The notes beneath the pieces were generated by a model, which made no database searches, was not told where the DNA came from, and was given only the letters and a program-made list of their open reading frames with translations. From NCBI GenBank assembly GCA_037974665.1, contig CM075771.1:34580425-34644424 (forward strand): a DNA stretch of 64,000 nucleotides, given 5' to 3'. The position numbers and the translations under genes were made by a program. The stretch is from Ehretia macrophylla. Lineage: Eukaryota; Streptophyta; Magnoliopsida; Boraginales; Ehretiaceae. Each line of letters opens with the position of its first letter. The first letter of the stretch is position 1. Positions 34,501 to 43,900 of this stretch are shown here, piece by piece.

Positions 34501-34758
34501 ATACTTTTGCTCTTTTATGAGTGCTTTAGTGAAAATTGTGTGTGTTTGAGCATCAGTCTTGATTTGGTTTGAGTTCAGTTGAGAGAAAAAGTGAATGATT
34601 GATTTGTGTTTATGGGTTTTGGAAAGAAAGAGAAGAAATTGGTTGAAGTCTTGAAGGGTTGGAGTGAAACCTCTTTTGAGAAGTGTTAAGAGAGAGAGGG
34701 CTTTGGGATGATTTTCACAAGAGAGAGACTTAGCGGAGAAGAGCTTAGACAGAACCAT
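31516..34758 (-). CDS. P-class pentatricopeptide repeat protein, At5g57250-like
   Basis: A single uninterrupted exon encoding 1,080 aa from the preferred ATG at 34758 (MVLSKLFSAK). It is a long run of roughly 35-residue PPR motifs. Examples are 'VVTYTALVSAFCRLG', 'VSYTILIDGLSKEGDVEKA', 'VVTYNTIINGLCKVG', 'ITYCTMIDGYCKAGRIDEA' and 'RVYNSLIDGYCKFGQ'. There is no E or DYW domain, so it is a pure P-class protein. Such proteins bind organellar RNA and affect its stability, processing or translation; the Arabidopsis relative is annotated as mitochondrial. The tail after about residue 980 is non-repeat and Ser/Asp-rich. The frame is open upstream to an ATG at 34890. Those 44 extra codons cross a small retro-insertion and enter a Mutator-type element, so they are not taken as ancestral. 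Intronless structure is normal for the family. Confidence 0.92.
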   Translation of the reverse strand: MVLSKLFSAKSLSCENHPKALSLLTLLKRGFTPTLQDFNQFLLFLSKTHKHKSIIHFFSQLNSNQIKTDAQTHTIFTKALIKEQKYEEAFEFIKTHGGNSKIWYKNWIFDALIQGICIKEKNPERAFSVLQESLSLDGILPSSFTFCALIYSFSSNGMMDKAIEVLELMADEKVNYPFDNFVYSSVISGFVRIGKPELAIGFYENAEKSGALKPNVVTYTALVSAFCRLGTIEHVSDLVSLMEKDRLAFDAVFYSNWICGYIREGMIKEALRKHREAVDRKVELDAVSYTILIDGLSKEGDVEKAVGLIYKMGKDGLEPNLVTYTVIILGFCKKGKLEEAFAVFKMVEDYGIQVDEFTYAILINGVCRKGDFDRAFQLLDEMEKKGISPSVVTYNTIINGLCKVGRTSEADDVSKGIDADVVTYGTLLHGYVEEENSMGALQIKRRLEAAGVQMDVVMCNILIKALFMLGSFEEARSFYERMPEMDLTVNSITYCTMIDGYCKAGRIDEALEIFDESRKMSNSSAACYNCIIQGLCQEGMVGMAVEVFLELMQRCLAVDRAIYMMLIRTIFTKDGSEGILSLIHKLERFGHEIADVICNEAICFLSKKGSSEAACSGLMVMTRKGSVVASKSYYLILKALLPGGKNLLTPLVLSAFIKAYGISEVRVITILVHYLCVNKVDNALKFLPKMTGNLQDISFSASVLETLIKDGRVLDAYKLVMGAETLHLDAFDFSVVIDGLGKEGHVDKALDLCAFAKKKGITLSIVAYNSVINGLCRQGCLFEALRLFDALEEINIPPSGITYATLINSLSKAGHLPDARRLVDKMLIANLEPNTRVYNSLIDGYCKFGQIQEALILLRDLDIKSLQPDEFTVSAVINGYCQKGDMEGALDFFSKFKRKGISPDFLGFLYLARGLYAKGRMEESRGVLREMLQSPSVIDLLKKVDNEVELESAQSFLLFLCERGSIRETIAILDEVGSKFLLPGRIRGTRDGSQKLTEPDYRKVTSSIQSQTLSCTYDIDSNSKTCDDANVETIADEHVVDDRIHRSLDFDTFYSLVASLHSKGELCKVNELTRMFFGVL

Positions 34759-34835
34759 CTGTTCAATATGTTTGAATTTTGGGATGTTTTGCTCTTGTTC
34801 ACTTCTTGTTGAGAGCTTCAAGGCAATACATAAAA

Positions 34836-34853
34836 TTTTTGACCAAAAAAAAA
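34836..34853 (-). mobile_element. 18-bp retro-insertion scar with duplicated flank
   Basis: On the plus strand, tttttgacc plus poly-A lies between two exact copies of aaggcaatacataaaa (34820-34835 and 34853-34868, allowing for shared As). It looks like a poly-A-tail insertion with its target-site duplication. It sits just upstream of the PPR start and keeps the frame open. Confidence 0.5.
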
Positions 34854-34868
34854 AGGCAATACATAAAA

Positions 34869-35731
34869 GGGCAAAAATCATTTTAGTCACTGAAGTTTGG
34901 TATAAAACCCAAATTAATCTATGAGATTTGTAAAAAGACCAAATAGGTCCTTATAATTATTTACGACTTAATAGTCAAATATTTGACTAAATAAAAAGAC
35001 TTAAATGTCCTTACTTTAATGGTTAGAGATTTGGAGAGAAGAGAAAAAAAAAAAATTTGGGACTATATAACAAGCACAACTATTTAAGCACCCAAGCCAT
35101 TTTTTTCGTCATTTGAAAACAAAAAAGAAAAAATAATAATAGATGAAAAAAATATAAATATTAAATGTGAAAAAATAATTTATATGTAACGAATTCCTCG
35201 TCTATTATTATTATTATTTTTTTATTTTCAAATGACGAGAAATTCATTATATGTGAATTATAGTGAATTTATTACAAGGCTATATATTCTATTGTCTAAT
35301 ATTTCACCTCAATACATTTTTTAAGTTAGTTAAAAGTTAGACAATATTTGTAGTTGGAGGACATATATCCAAAATTTAAGACTTTAAAAGCCACAATTAA
35401 TGGCTACCCGATACTAAATTCAATATTTGTTGTCGTTGTTCTTTTTTTTTTTTTTTTTGGTGAGAAAGAGCATGAATTGAAAGTGAGAAAAGAAAAAAAA
35501 ATAGCTTGAGTGCTTAAATAATTGTGCCTGCTGCATGGTCTCAATCTTTTTTTTTTTCTTTCCCTTCAAATCTCTAACCACTAAAGAAAGGGCATTTAAG
35601 TCTTTTTATTTAGTCAAATCTTTGATTATTAAGTCATAGATAATAGGAGGGACCTATTTGGTCTTTTTACAAATCTCAGAGACTAATTTGACTTTTATAC
35701 CAAATCTCAGGGACCAAAATGGTTTTTGCCC
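34869..35731. mobile_element. 863-bp Mutator-type non-autonomous element, near-palindromic
   Basis: Ends gggcaaaaatcattttag and, reverse-complemented, gggcaaaaaccattttgg. It is flanked by an exact 10-bp duplication atacataaaa (34859-34868 and 35732-35741). The terminal inverted repeats are at least about 190 bp. Inner segments pair as well (tatttaagcacccaagcc with gcttgagtgcttaaata; cgtcatttgaaaa with ttttcaaatgacg), so almost the whole element could fold as a hairpin. No transposase frame. It ends 111 bp before the preferred PPR start codon, so it must lie in that gene's promoter or leader. Confidence 0.8.
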
Positions 35732-35741
35732 ATACATAAAA

Positions 35742-38700
35742 GGAAACATTTATTATTTATTTTTTTTTTTATAATTAATGTCGAATTCTCGGATCAAACT
35801 CAAAAATTTGAACTATTAGCAGATCAAGCTTATAAACTTAAAATGTAATATGTTATTATTTAACAATTGTACATGATTCGAAACTATCTAATTTTAATTC
35901 TATCTTTTTAGGGTTTTCTAATCTTTCTACTAATGGTGGTGGTTGATTTCTTTTTCTTTTGGAATTTTTATAGGATGAATAACAAAAGAATCCATGAATG
36001 TCTGCAGTTATGCATGCAAATTATACTATTGTAATAATCTGATAATTTTTTGAGCAAAATAGCTTCCATGTAAGAATTAACAAGAATCTCTCACAATTGT
36101 TGAATGCAGGATAATTATTAAATTCTTTATAAATTGTAAAGAGTTACTAAATTTTTATGATTGCATAATGTTTAGCTTATAATTTCGTCAAAATACGAAT
36201 AAATTTACTATTTTCCTATATCTAGAAAAATAGAAATAGGATAGATCAGTTACAAATTGCCATTTAGTCTATTCTCATTTTAAATGCTAGAAATCTTAAA
36301 ACTCTTTGTGATATCGTAAATGATATAAAATAGATAATACTCCCCTTGAATTAAAAAAAGAAAAAGAAATATCAGCTACAAAACATTGGGTCCAAAGATA
36401 TACACAAAAGCCCAAAGAAAAGAAAATGCACACGTTGGGGGCATGCTTAGACAACTATCAATAGACATTGGGCTAAGCCTAGACATAATAAAATATCTTA
36501 TTAATACAAGAGCCCGATAGCATAGGTCCACAAACGAGTAGAGACCACCATTTTTCCCACAAACACCAACGAAGCAAAGGCCCAACACTCAACTGCCACC
36601 CACAAAGCGACGAGAAACCACAAGCAACAACCAAACTCAGCCTTGGAATAGAAATCCAGTTTGGACAAATCACCAAACACCCCTTGAAGAAGCCAAAAGT
36701 ATAAGGGTGCTAGTAGTTAAGGTTTAAATCCAAAATTAACCGATATTTACTTGACAAAAGCCCAATATTTAAAATTAGTGAGGTATCTGTTAGGGTTCCA
36801 CTCTAACTTTAATAATGGTAACTGACGAGGAAGAAAGACACCGAGTCAAGGGGAAGAAAGAGAAGAAAAAGGACAGAAAAGGAGGGAATAGCAAGGGTGG
36901 ATGTACTTGAAGATGAGTGGGCCTCCAATTTAAAACTTTAATATAAAAAATTAATTAGGTCTCCCTTTAAAAAAATTATATATATGTCAAATTGTGTATT
37001 TTAGTCCCGTTGGACAAAATTTTAAATCCTTTAAAAAAACACACACACATTGGAGAAGGTTGACAAAAAGAGGAAAGAAGGGAGAGAGCTGGATCAAGTT
37101 GCAATTTAAAGAGAATCTATTATCTGTTCACCGAACAAAGCGTGCTTTTTCCTGATCAATGGCCTATATTTCTATAGATGATAATCAATCTTTCAATTTT
37201 ATTTTTTTTCTATTAAGTTTATTTTAAGATACATCATCTCTTGTTAGTTGTTAGCATGATGAAACAAAGCCATTTCTCAATCATAGACTAATATGGCCGT
37301 ATGGAAAGGTATTTTTATTTTTATTTTTCTAAGCAAGTAATTAAGTGTTCATTAAGCTCAAAAAGTTTGTATAAAAATTTACATATGTTCGGCCTCACAA
37401 AAATCAATCAAGCACCGGACAATCAATATTCTAGGCTGATTTGATTAAGCTATTCAAGATACTATTGCAAAACTTTCTATTGCTAATCACTCTATATTTG
37501 ATAGCTTCTTGAATTTGACAAAAAAAAAAAAGATCTATTGTAGCTCCAAGGTTAAGAAGTCTTCGATTTCTTTCATTCCTTGCTAAAAAAGTCTAGCAAC
37601 ACTCACATCATAGTTGAGACGACGCTTCTATAGTTATCCAAGTAGTCAGCTTCACATGCCAATTCAACTAAAAAATTAGGTCAATTGTGAAGGATATTAA
37701 ATTATTGCGATTAAGATTCCAAGCATTCGATTGCAGAATAGGAGAAGAACGACCAATTTGGGTGGCCAATTGGATTACAAAGTGCAAAGTCAGTAAAACT
37801 ATTTCTTTTAATTGGGATATTAACACCCCCTGAATTTTAAAAACTTATTGTACACAGACCTCCAACCTAGAGTGATTAAAGAAATGCAATGTTTCTTAAT
37901 TAATGAATTGATGTTTTATGACCCACAAAGAAAAAGTCTTTAACCAAAGTATAAGGCATCTCGTTTATTTGCCTTTTCTGACTTCTTCTACTCAACCAAT
38001 TTCTCAGTCATAGACTACAAAGTCTTCACCATAGCACAAGCAATCTCGTTAATTGACCTTTTCAGACTTTTTTTAGCCCATATTCACTAGCCCTGTTTCT
38101 TTTTACTAACTTTTTGACTCAAGTCTTTCAATAGGTCAAGGGCTCCAAAAACTTCTTCATTCTTCAGTGGTCTCCAATCCTGCCGTAAATTTGGGGTTTA
38201 GCATAACGTATTAGGAACTATTAACGTGAAAAACACACCACAAAATCACGTTTTAGGTACAAAACTTTGTACTCGCAAGTTGAGATTTGTGTCTTAAATT
38301 CACCTTGGCTCTCGGGTTATTACTTGAGTCTACACTACTAACTCATAAATCGCACTAATCACGTCACATCATTCACATGAAGCATTTTCCTTGTAGAAAA
38401 AGAAAGCAAACTAAAAGAAGCAAAAATGTGAAGGACTTTTTTTTTTTTTTTGACGAGGAATTGTTGCAATTGAAGGGCATAGATTTGAAAGAGTTCAAAA
38501 ACTACATATCACGAATTTGTGCTTGCGGATGGCTAAACTAACAAAAGGTTTGGAACAAATGCATTTTATAAATTTTTGTGGAATTCATTCGCAAATTCAA
38601 TTATTTGTGATTGGAAATTCCTTTTTAGAAATTGTTGAATTTCTTCAAACTTTACACAAATTCTTGCTCAAAAGATAGAATCTGTAAAATCCAAGTCCAC

Positions 38701-38916
38701 CAAATTGGTTACTTATCTTTTGAGGACAAAATTATCATTTAGGTTTTCTTTTCTTTTCACCCTCATTGTTTTTCCTCTTTTGCCGCTCTGCTCCTCTCTT
38801 GTTCTCATTTTCTCTGTAGTTACTTCTTCTTCTTCTTCACCATCGAATTTCTTTTCCATATTTTTGAATCCAAGCTTCTTTTTTGACTTCGAACTAGGAG
38901 CACAATGTTGTTAATA
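35742..38916. other. intergenic DNA between the PPR promoter side and the PADRE gene
   Basis: AT-rich with homopolymer runs (for example T at about 38439-38451). Small frames at 36376-36676 and 38705-38914 have no recognisable motif. A segment at about 36900-37020 resembles low-complexity transposon ends. No gene is supported. Confidence 0.4.
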
Positions 38917-39229
38917 TTCTTTTTTTTTGCTAAGTAAGCAAAGTATTTTATTGAAACTCAACAAAATCAATTATAATATCCTACCAAAACCAAAGTGAGA
39001 TCTATACAAAAATATCCCCAGGCCCCATCTATCGCTAATTGCAACATTAATAGCAGTTCTACTAAACTTTTTGCCCTCATTTACAAGTTGTTCTTCTGCT
39101 TTAAATTTCTGTCTAAACATACGATGGTTACGCTCCCTCCATAAGATATAAATTGACACACAAAAAAATAACCGAATGACAAAAATAACAATAAGCACAT
39201 TAAGCTCTGGTACACGCCATTCACTAGCT
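38917..39229 (-). mobile_element. 5'-truncated LINE 3' end
   Basis: On the minus strand a frame encodes the C-terminal end of a LINE reverse-transcriptase polyprotein (IYILWRERNHRMFRQ...FSRTAI), ending in GFGRIL. It is followed by a short 3' UTR 'aaaatactttgcttac' and poly-A (poly-T on the plus strand at about 38919-38928). The signature 'LWRERN' and the UTR end match the copy at 15623-16118. No clear target-site duplication. Non-functional fragment. Confidence 0.65.
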
Positions 39230-39727
39230 TTTATTTTTTTTCATGCTTATTAACCTCCAATTACCAACTTTTATTTTGTGATTGAAAGTTTAAACAACCC
39301 GTGAACTACTAGAAATTTAGCTAATTTATCGCATCTCCAGTTACGTATACATATATCATTTTTCAATTAGTTATTTATAATAACAAAATTGATTTAAAAC
39401 TATTTTATAGTTCTAAACAAAGAAATTCATTTGTAAAAAAAAAATCCTTGCGACATCCGGTTAAAAGTAAAATGTATTCTACACTACAAGCACTTTCAAA
39501 CCCTCCGTATACGATAATCCCAAAGGTCCAATGCGACTAATGATGATCCACCAGACAGAGACGTGCGGGCTGGCTGACGCTGATTGTAACAAGAGATCCA
39601 AGACTTTTGTTTCCAAGTAGTTGGCCTATAATTTTCCTTAACAACAAGACAACTATAAACATGACACACTTTCGCATATATTAATGAAATAAATCTTCTT
39701 AGACATTGTACAACATAGACAACAAAA
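39230..39727. promoter_or_regulatory. presumed promoter of the PADRE gene
   Basis: About 500 bp between the LINE fragment and the start codon. A possible TATA box, catatatta, lies at about 39675-39683, some 45-50 bp before the ATG, which would leave a very short leader. No other element could be defended. Confidence 0.3.
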
Positions 39728-40321
39728 ATGGGTTGGTGTTGTTTTTGCAGATCATCATCATCAACATCAACATCTTCATTCAAGAACATAAGGGTTGTTC
39801 ACTTGAATGGTTATGTAGAAGAATATGATCAACCTGTTACAGTGAGTGAAGTCACAGGGAAGCCAACAAAGCATTTTGTGCTCACTCATGCTCAGCTTGT
39901 TGCAGCTCATGGCTCGAAGCATCTCAACCCAGAGACTGTTCTTGAACCAGGACATGTCTATTTCTTGATGCCATATTCAGCTTTTCAATCCAATGTTTCT
40001 CCAGTGGACTTGGCTCCTATAGCAAGGAAGCTTTCTGCCATAGCCAAAAGTAACCGGTCCGGTTGCAAGGCGAAATCAGGGAGGAGAAGGTTAAAGAATG
40101 TTGGTAGCGCGGACGCGAAGTGGAGCTCGGGAACTAATAGTCCTAACAGATTCTCAGACAGGTGGATTATGAAGGAACCTGGGAATAATTTGGTGGGAGA
40201 GACTAATGTGCAGAGATTCCAGAAATCGCGGCTGTGGAAGCCGATCTTGTCTACCATTCGGGAGCTATCGTTTAACAGGAGGAGTGAATCAGATGTACAG
40301 GAGAAAGATATGGAAAAATAG
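39728..40321 (+). CDS. PADRE (DUF4228) domain protein
   Basis: Intronless, 197 aa. The start MGWCCFCRSSSSTSTSS has Gly2 and clustered cysteines. It is followed by the PADRE core from about residue 20: IRVVHLNGYVEEYDQPVTVSEV, then KPTKHFVLTHAQL, LEPGHVYFLMPYS (about 78-90) and a Leu/Ala-rich helix, LAPIARKLSAIA. The C-terminal half is basic, Ser/Arg-rich and probably disordered, as in the family. PADRE proteins are plant-specific and often transcriptionally induced by pathogens and abiotic stress; no enzymatic activity is established. The Gly2/Cys pattern suggests possible lipid anchoring, which is inference. It is convergent with the subtilase gene, with the stops 640 bp apart. Confidence 0.88.
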   Translation: MGWCCFCRSSSSTSTSSFKNIRVVHLNGYVEEYDQPVTVSEVTGKPTKHFVLTHAQLVAAHGSKHLNPETVLEPGHVYFLMPYSAFQSNVSPVDLAPIARKLSAIAKSNRSGCKAKSGRRRLKNVGSADAKWSSGTNSPNRFSDRWIMKEPGNNLVGETNVQRFQKSRLWKPILSTIRELSFNRRSESDVQEKDMEK

Positions 40322-40961
40322 AAGAGATTGGTTTGGGGAAGTACCAGAAACAAAGAGAGGTTTTAAAAGAAAAACCTCTGATTTGATCAGAATTGGTTAG
40401 TCATACACCTAACTATTGTAAGATGTGTTGGTTCATAAGAACTGTTTTCTTTTCACTGAATCATTAGCTGGTTAATATGGAAATAGATAGCTGGACCAGA
40501 TTATTCTTTTTTTTTTTTTTTTTTTGTGTGTAAAAGCAGGAGAGAACGTTTGTGAATCAATGTCTCACCAGATCTTTAGAATTTGCAAGAGCATATTTAA
40601 ATGCAATGGTAATGGTTATCATAGGAACATGAAAAACTTTTAAGAGTAAACAGAGTATGATACACCTAGCCCCTAGGTAGAAGATAATACAAGCCTGCAA
40701 ACTTTCTTCCTCCAATCTGTAAAGAGCTAGGAACCCGATATTACTCGTTACATCGTTAAAGGGGGGGTATAAGGCATAACCCCATATTAGGAAACAAATT
40801 AGCAAAACTTATACGACCGGAGAAACTAGCACTACAAGTCTCCCCCCTCTTACTACTAATCTTTACATTAATGGACAACATACCTCCAACCTTACGCATA
40901 TTATTCTCACAGGTTTAAAGAATATCACAAATGTAACACTTAAGCAGATTATGAGCCCAAT
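40322..40961. other. convergent 3' region of the PADRE and SBT2 genes
   Basis: Likely holds both 3' UTRs. A T-run at about 40507-40525 could be an insertion tail. No separate gene: the minus-strand frame at 40557-40805 has no recognisable motif. Confidence 0.4.
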
Positions 40962-43900
40962 CTATCGCTTGTAGCCCATAGCTATGACAGGGATTCTGAC
41001 CTTGTGCCCTCTGCTACCTTTCAAGAGAACCTCACCAAAGCTGTAGGCTCCTGTTACAGATCGGACAGTTAAAGTCACCGAAAATTTCCTTGATGCACCA
41101 TGTCTTAGTGTCATTGCTGGAGGACTGGTTTCAATAGCAACTTCTGGTGCCATTCTTGCTGTGATCACGTATGTTTCTTCCTCAGCAACATTTGTTACAG
41201 TGCGTTTTACTGTTTGAGTTCCCACAAGATGTGAGATTGTGATTGAGGGTGTGTTCAGATTTGACGGATGGCCAAGAGTGTAGTTGCAAGGAGCATGTGT
41301 ATAGTTTCTGATGTCATGAACGCTAATACCAGGTGTAGTACATAAGAACCCAAGGTAGTCTTCATAACCTACAGAAAAAATAAACAAAACAATAAGTTAA
41401 ATTAATATCGATAACCCTGTTTCATGATCCTTGTAAAGCTGGAGAATGACACTTATGTGAAAGTTGGACAAACTATTCTCGTGGCCTCTGCAAAGTCAAG
41501 TGACAGGTTAGAAGAAGGAGAGCAGCATACTAGATGCATTAAATGGAACATAAACTAGTCGAAGTATAATGTTCTATTATCATTACCAGATGGAAATAAT
41601 GGATTTATTTAGCTGCCAAGAGCTTAACGCACTACTTATTATGATCAACAAAGAAGGGATGAAAGTACAATTACCTGCATCAAATATGAGTCCAGGATCT
41701 AAAGCAGCTCTAGGATTGACATGGCCACTTCCATAATCAAAAGGTGTTGCTGGAACAAGTGTCACAGTTTCAGATCCAGAATATTGCTGTGCTTGAAGAG
41801 GTCTCTCAGCCCTGTCAAGAGTAGATGATGTTGTCATCAAGGCTGATTTGATAGCAGAAGGGCTCCAATGAGGGTGCTTCTGCTTCACAAGAGCAGCTAT
41901 TCCTGCTATATGGGGTGCAGCCATGCTTGTTCCCGATATCATAGCAAATCCCTCTCCTGCTCCCAGCAATAAAGATATATTAATGACTTCTACTTCTCAA
42001 CTTTACTTGTGCGTCCTACTTATTAGAACCATATTCTCCTATAAGTACAAGATAGTCAGTTCTCTCTTGAAGTAAGATTATTATGTTCGATGATCTTTTC
42101 TACACTAAAGTAAGATTATTATATTTCATGACCATTTTTACCTTCAAGCAATACTTTATATTCCTTAACTTTCTTGGAGTAAAGCAAATGAGAAAGAGCA
42201 AAGGCAGAAAGGAAGGAGTACATAAAACTGGTAACATGAGTACTTTACCAACATAATTTGGGTCATCTGTTCCATTAGGAGCCCAAGCAGACCAAATTAG
42301 AGAACCAGGAGCAAGAATATCTGGTTTCAGCATATCTGCGTCTTGAAAGCTGTAATCTTTAATATTCGGTCCTCGAGCAGAGAACAATGCTACTTGGGGT
42401 GCAGATTTGTAGAGTATAGGCTTTAAACCATTTCCAATGCTTCCTATCGATTTAAAACTCCTCACTCGTCCAGTCCAATCTCTTGATGTTGAGATGTTGT
42501 AATAGTCTACAAGTTCCTGTAAGCAGTGACATCCACGCAACAGATCGTACAAATATTAGTATGGATTGCCAGTGGAGCAACATATGCAAAGCAATGGATG
42601 GGCAGAATAATGTCAACAGTGATAAAAAATTAAATCCAAGAAATGATAACTAAATTCATACAGTATAGGTGGTAACAATGAGAAGTATTGTCACTTGTTA
42701 GATACCATCCTTTCAAGAATATTAATGTACACATGAATTAAACGAACAGTCACGCCATGAAACAGCCATGCAGGTAATTAGTCCAACCTTTTGGCAACCA
42801 ATTTTTTCCTTAAAGTGATCTGAGTTTAGTGAAATTAGACAACAAAGGACGGTTTTGCTCATCCCTAAATAGATCCCAACTTCTGGGAAGCATTCCAATA
42901 AAGGGGGAAAGAAGGCAGAATATTTACCGTTGACAACTTCACTTCTGTGATGACAATTCCCGGAATGCCTACAGGAACAGGATCAAATTTTGTTCCTGGA
43001 GAAACATTTTCTACAGCTAGGACGAAGCCAGCTGCACCAAGACTCTTTGCTGTCTCTGAGACTTTCTTGATTGAGGAAGTACCAAGAACGAAATTGAAAG
43101 AATAGCCACAAAGAAGAATGTTCCCCTCCACCAAGTTTTTGTTCAATACTTCAGGCCTCTGGCAGTCTGAAGGGCTGTACTTCGCATTTGAAGAGTCTAA
43201 CATCACATCATTTGCTGCAACCATGGTGAATGTTCGATTTGCATGTGTATTAGCTGCAGAAAAGGCACAAGTGAAAATTAGCTTCAGCAAGGCAGAGAAT
43301 ACATCAAGAGCAACTAACAGGTTGGAGAAGTCAGAAATAGTTAGGATCTAACAATAAACATATGGGATGTTTTAAATTTAGACCAACAAAAAACTAGAGA
43401 TATGTTAAAACAAAACGCAAGTTGTAAATAAGCATAAAAGGTCCAAAATTCTAAATACCCTTCATCAACCAAATTATTTATGTCGGCAGCTTGTCATCTA
43501 ACAATTACACAAGCAGAATCAGCAACACTTACGTGACAATCCAATTCCAGATAAAACTTTTCCGTTTCCCAGTGTTAGATGGTTCTTGTATCTCCTGTCA
43601 TCAACTGCAGCAGCAACAGATGTTATCCATGGGCTATAAGACAACAATGTTTTGGGAAAAGGACCTCCATTTCCAGCTGCCTGTGCCACAAATACTCCAG
43701 CTTTCACAGCTGAAAGAAGTGTAGCATCAAAGGGGTTTAAAAATGTGGTCTTTGTAGTTGCTGGAGGACTGTTAGGCCCCACTGATAGATTGAGAATGTC
43801 CACGCCATCATGAACAGCCTGTTATCAAATGCCAACATATTCAAAACACTAAATCTAAGAATATATGAAAGACACGTATCCATGGTATAAGGCCAAATTA

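Noticed and set aside
34759..34890. Longer PPR N-terminus from the ATG at 34890
   Set aside because: These codons come from a Mutator-type element and a retro-insertion; homologous proteins begin near MVLSKLF. Kept as a finding, not as the gene start.
36376..36676. Overlapping minus-strand frames of 65-70 codons rich in Trp and Cys
   Set aside because: No family motif, start context or splice partner; the region looks intergenic.
39985..40400. Frames overlapping the PADRE gene on both strands
   Set aside because: Shadows of the PADRE coding frame, with no motif of their own.
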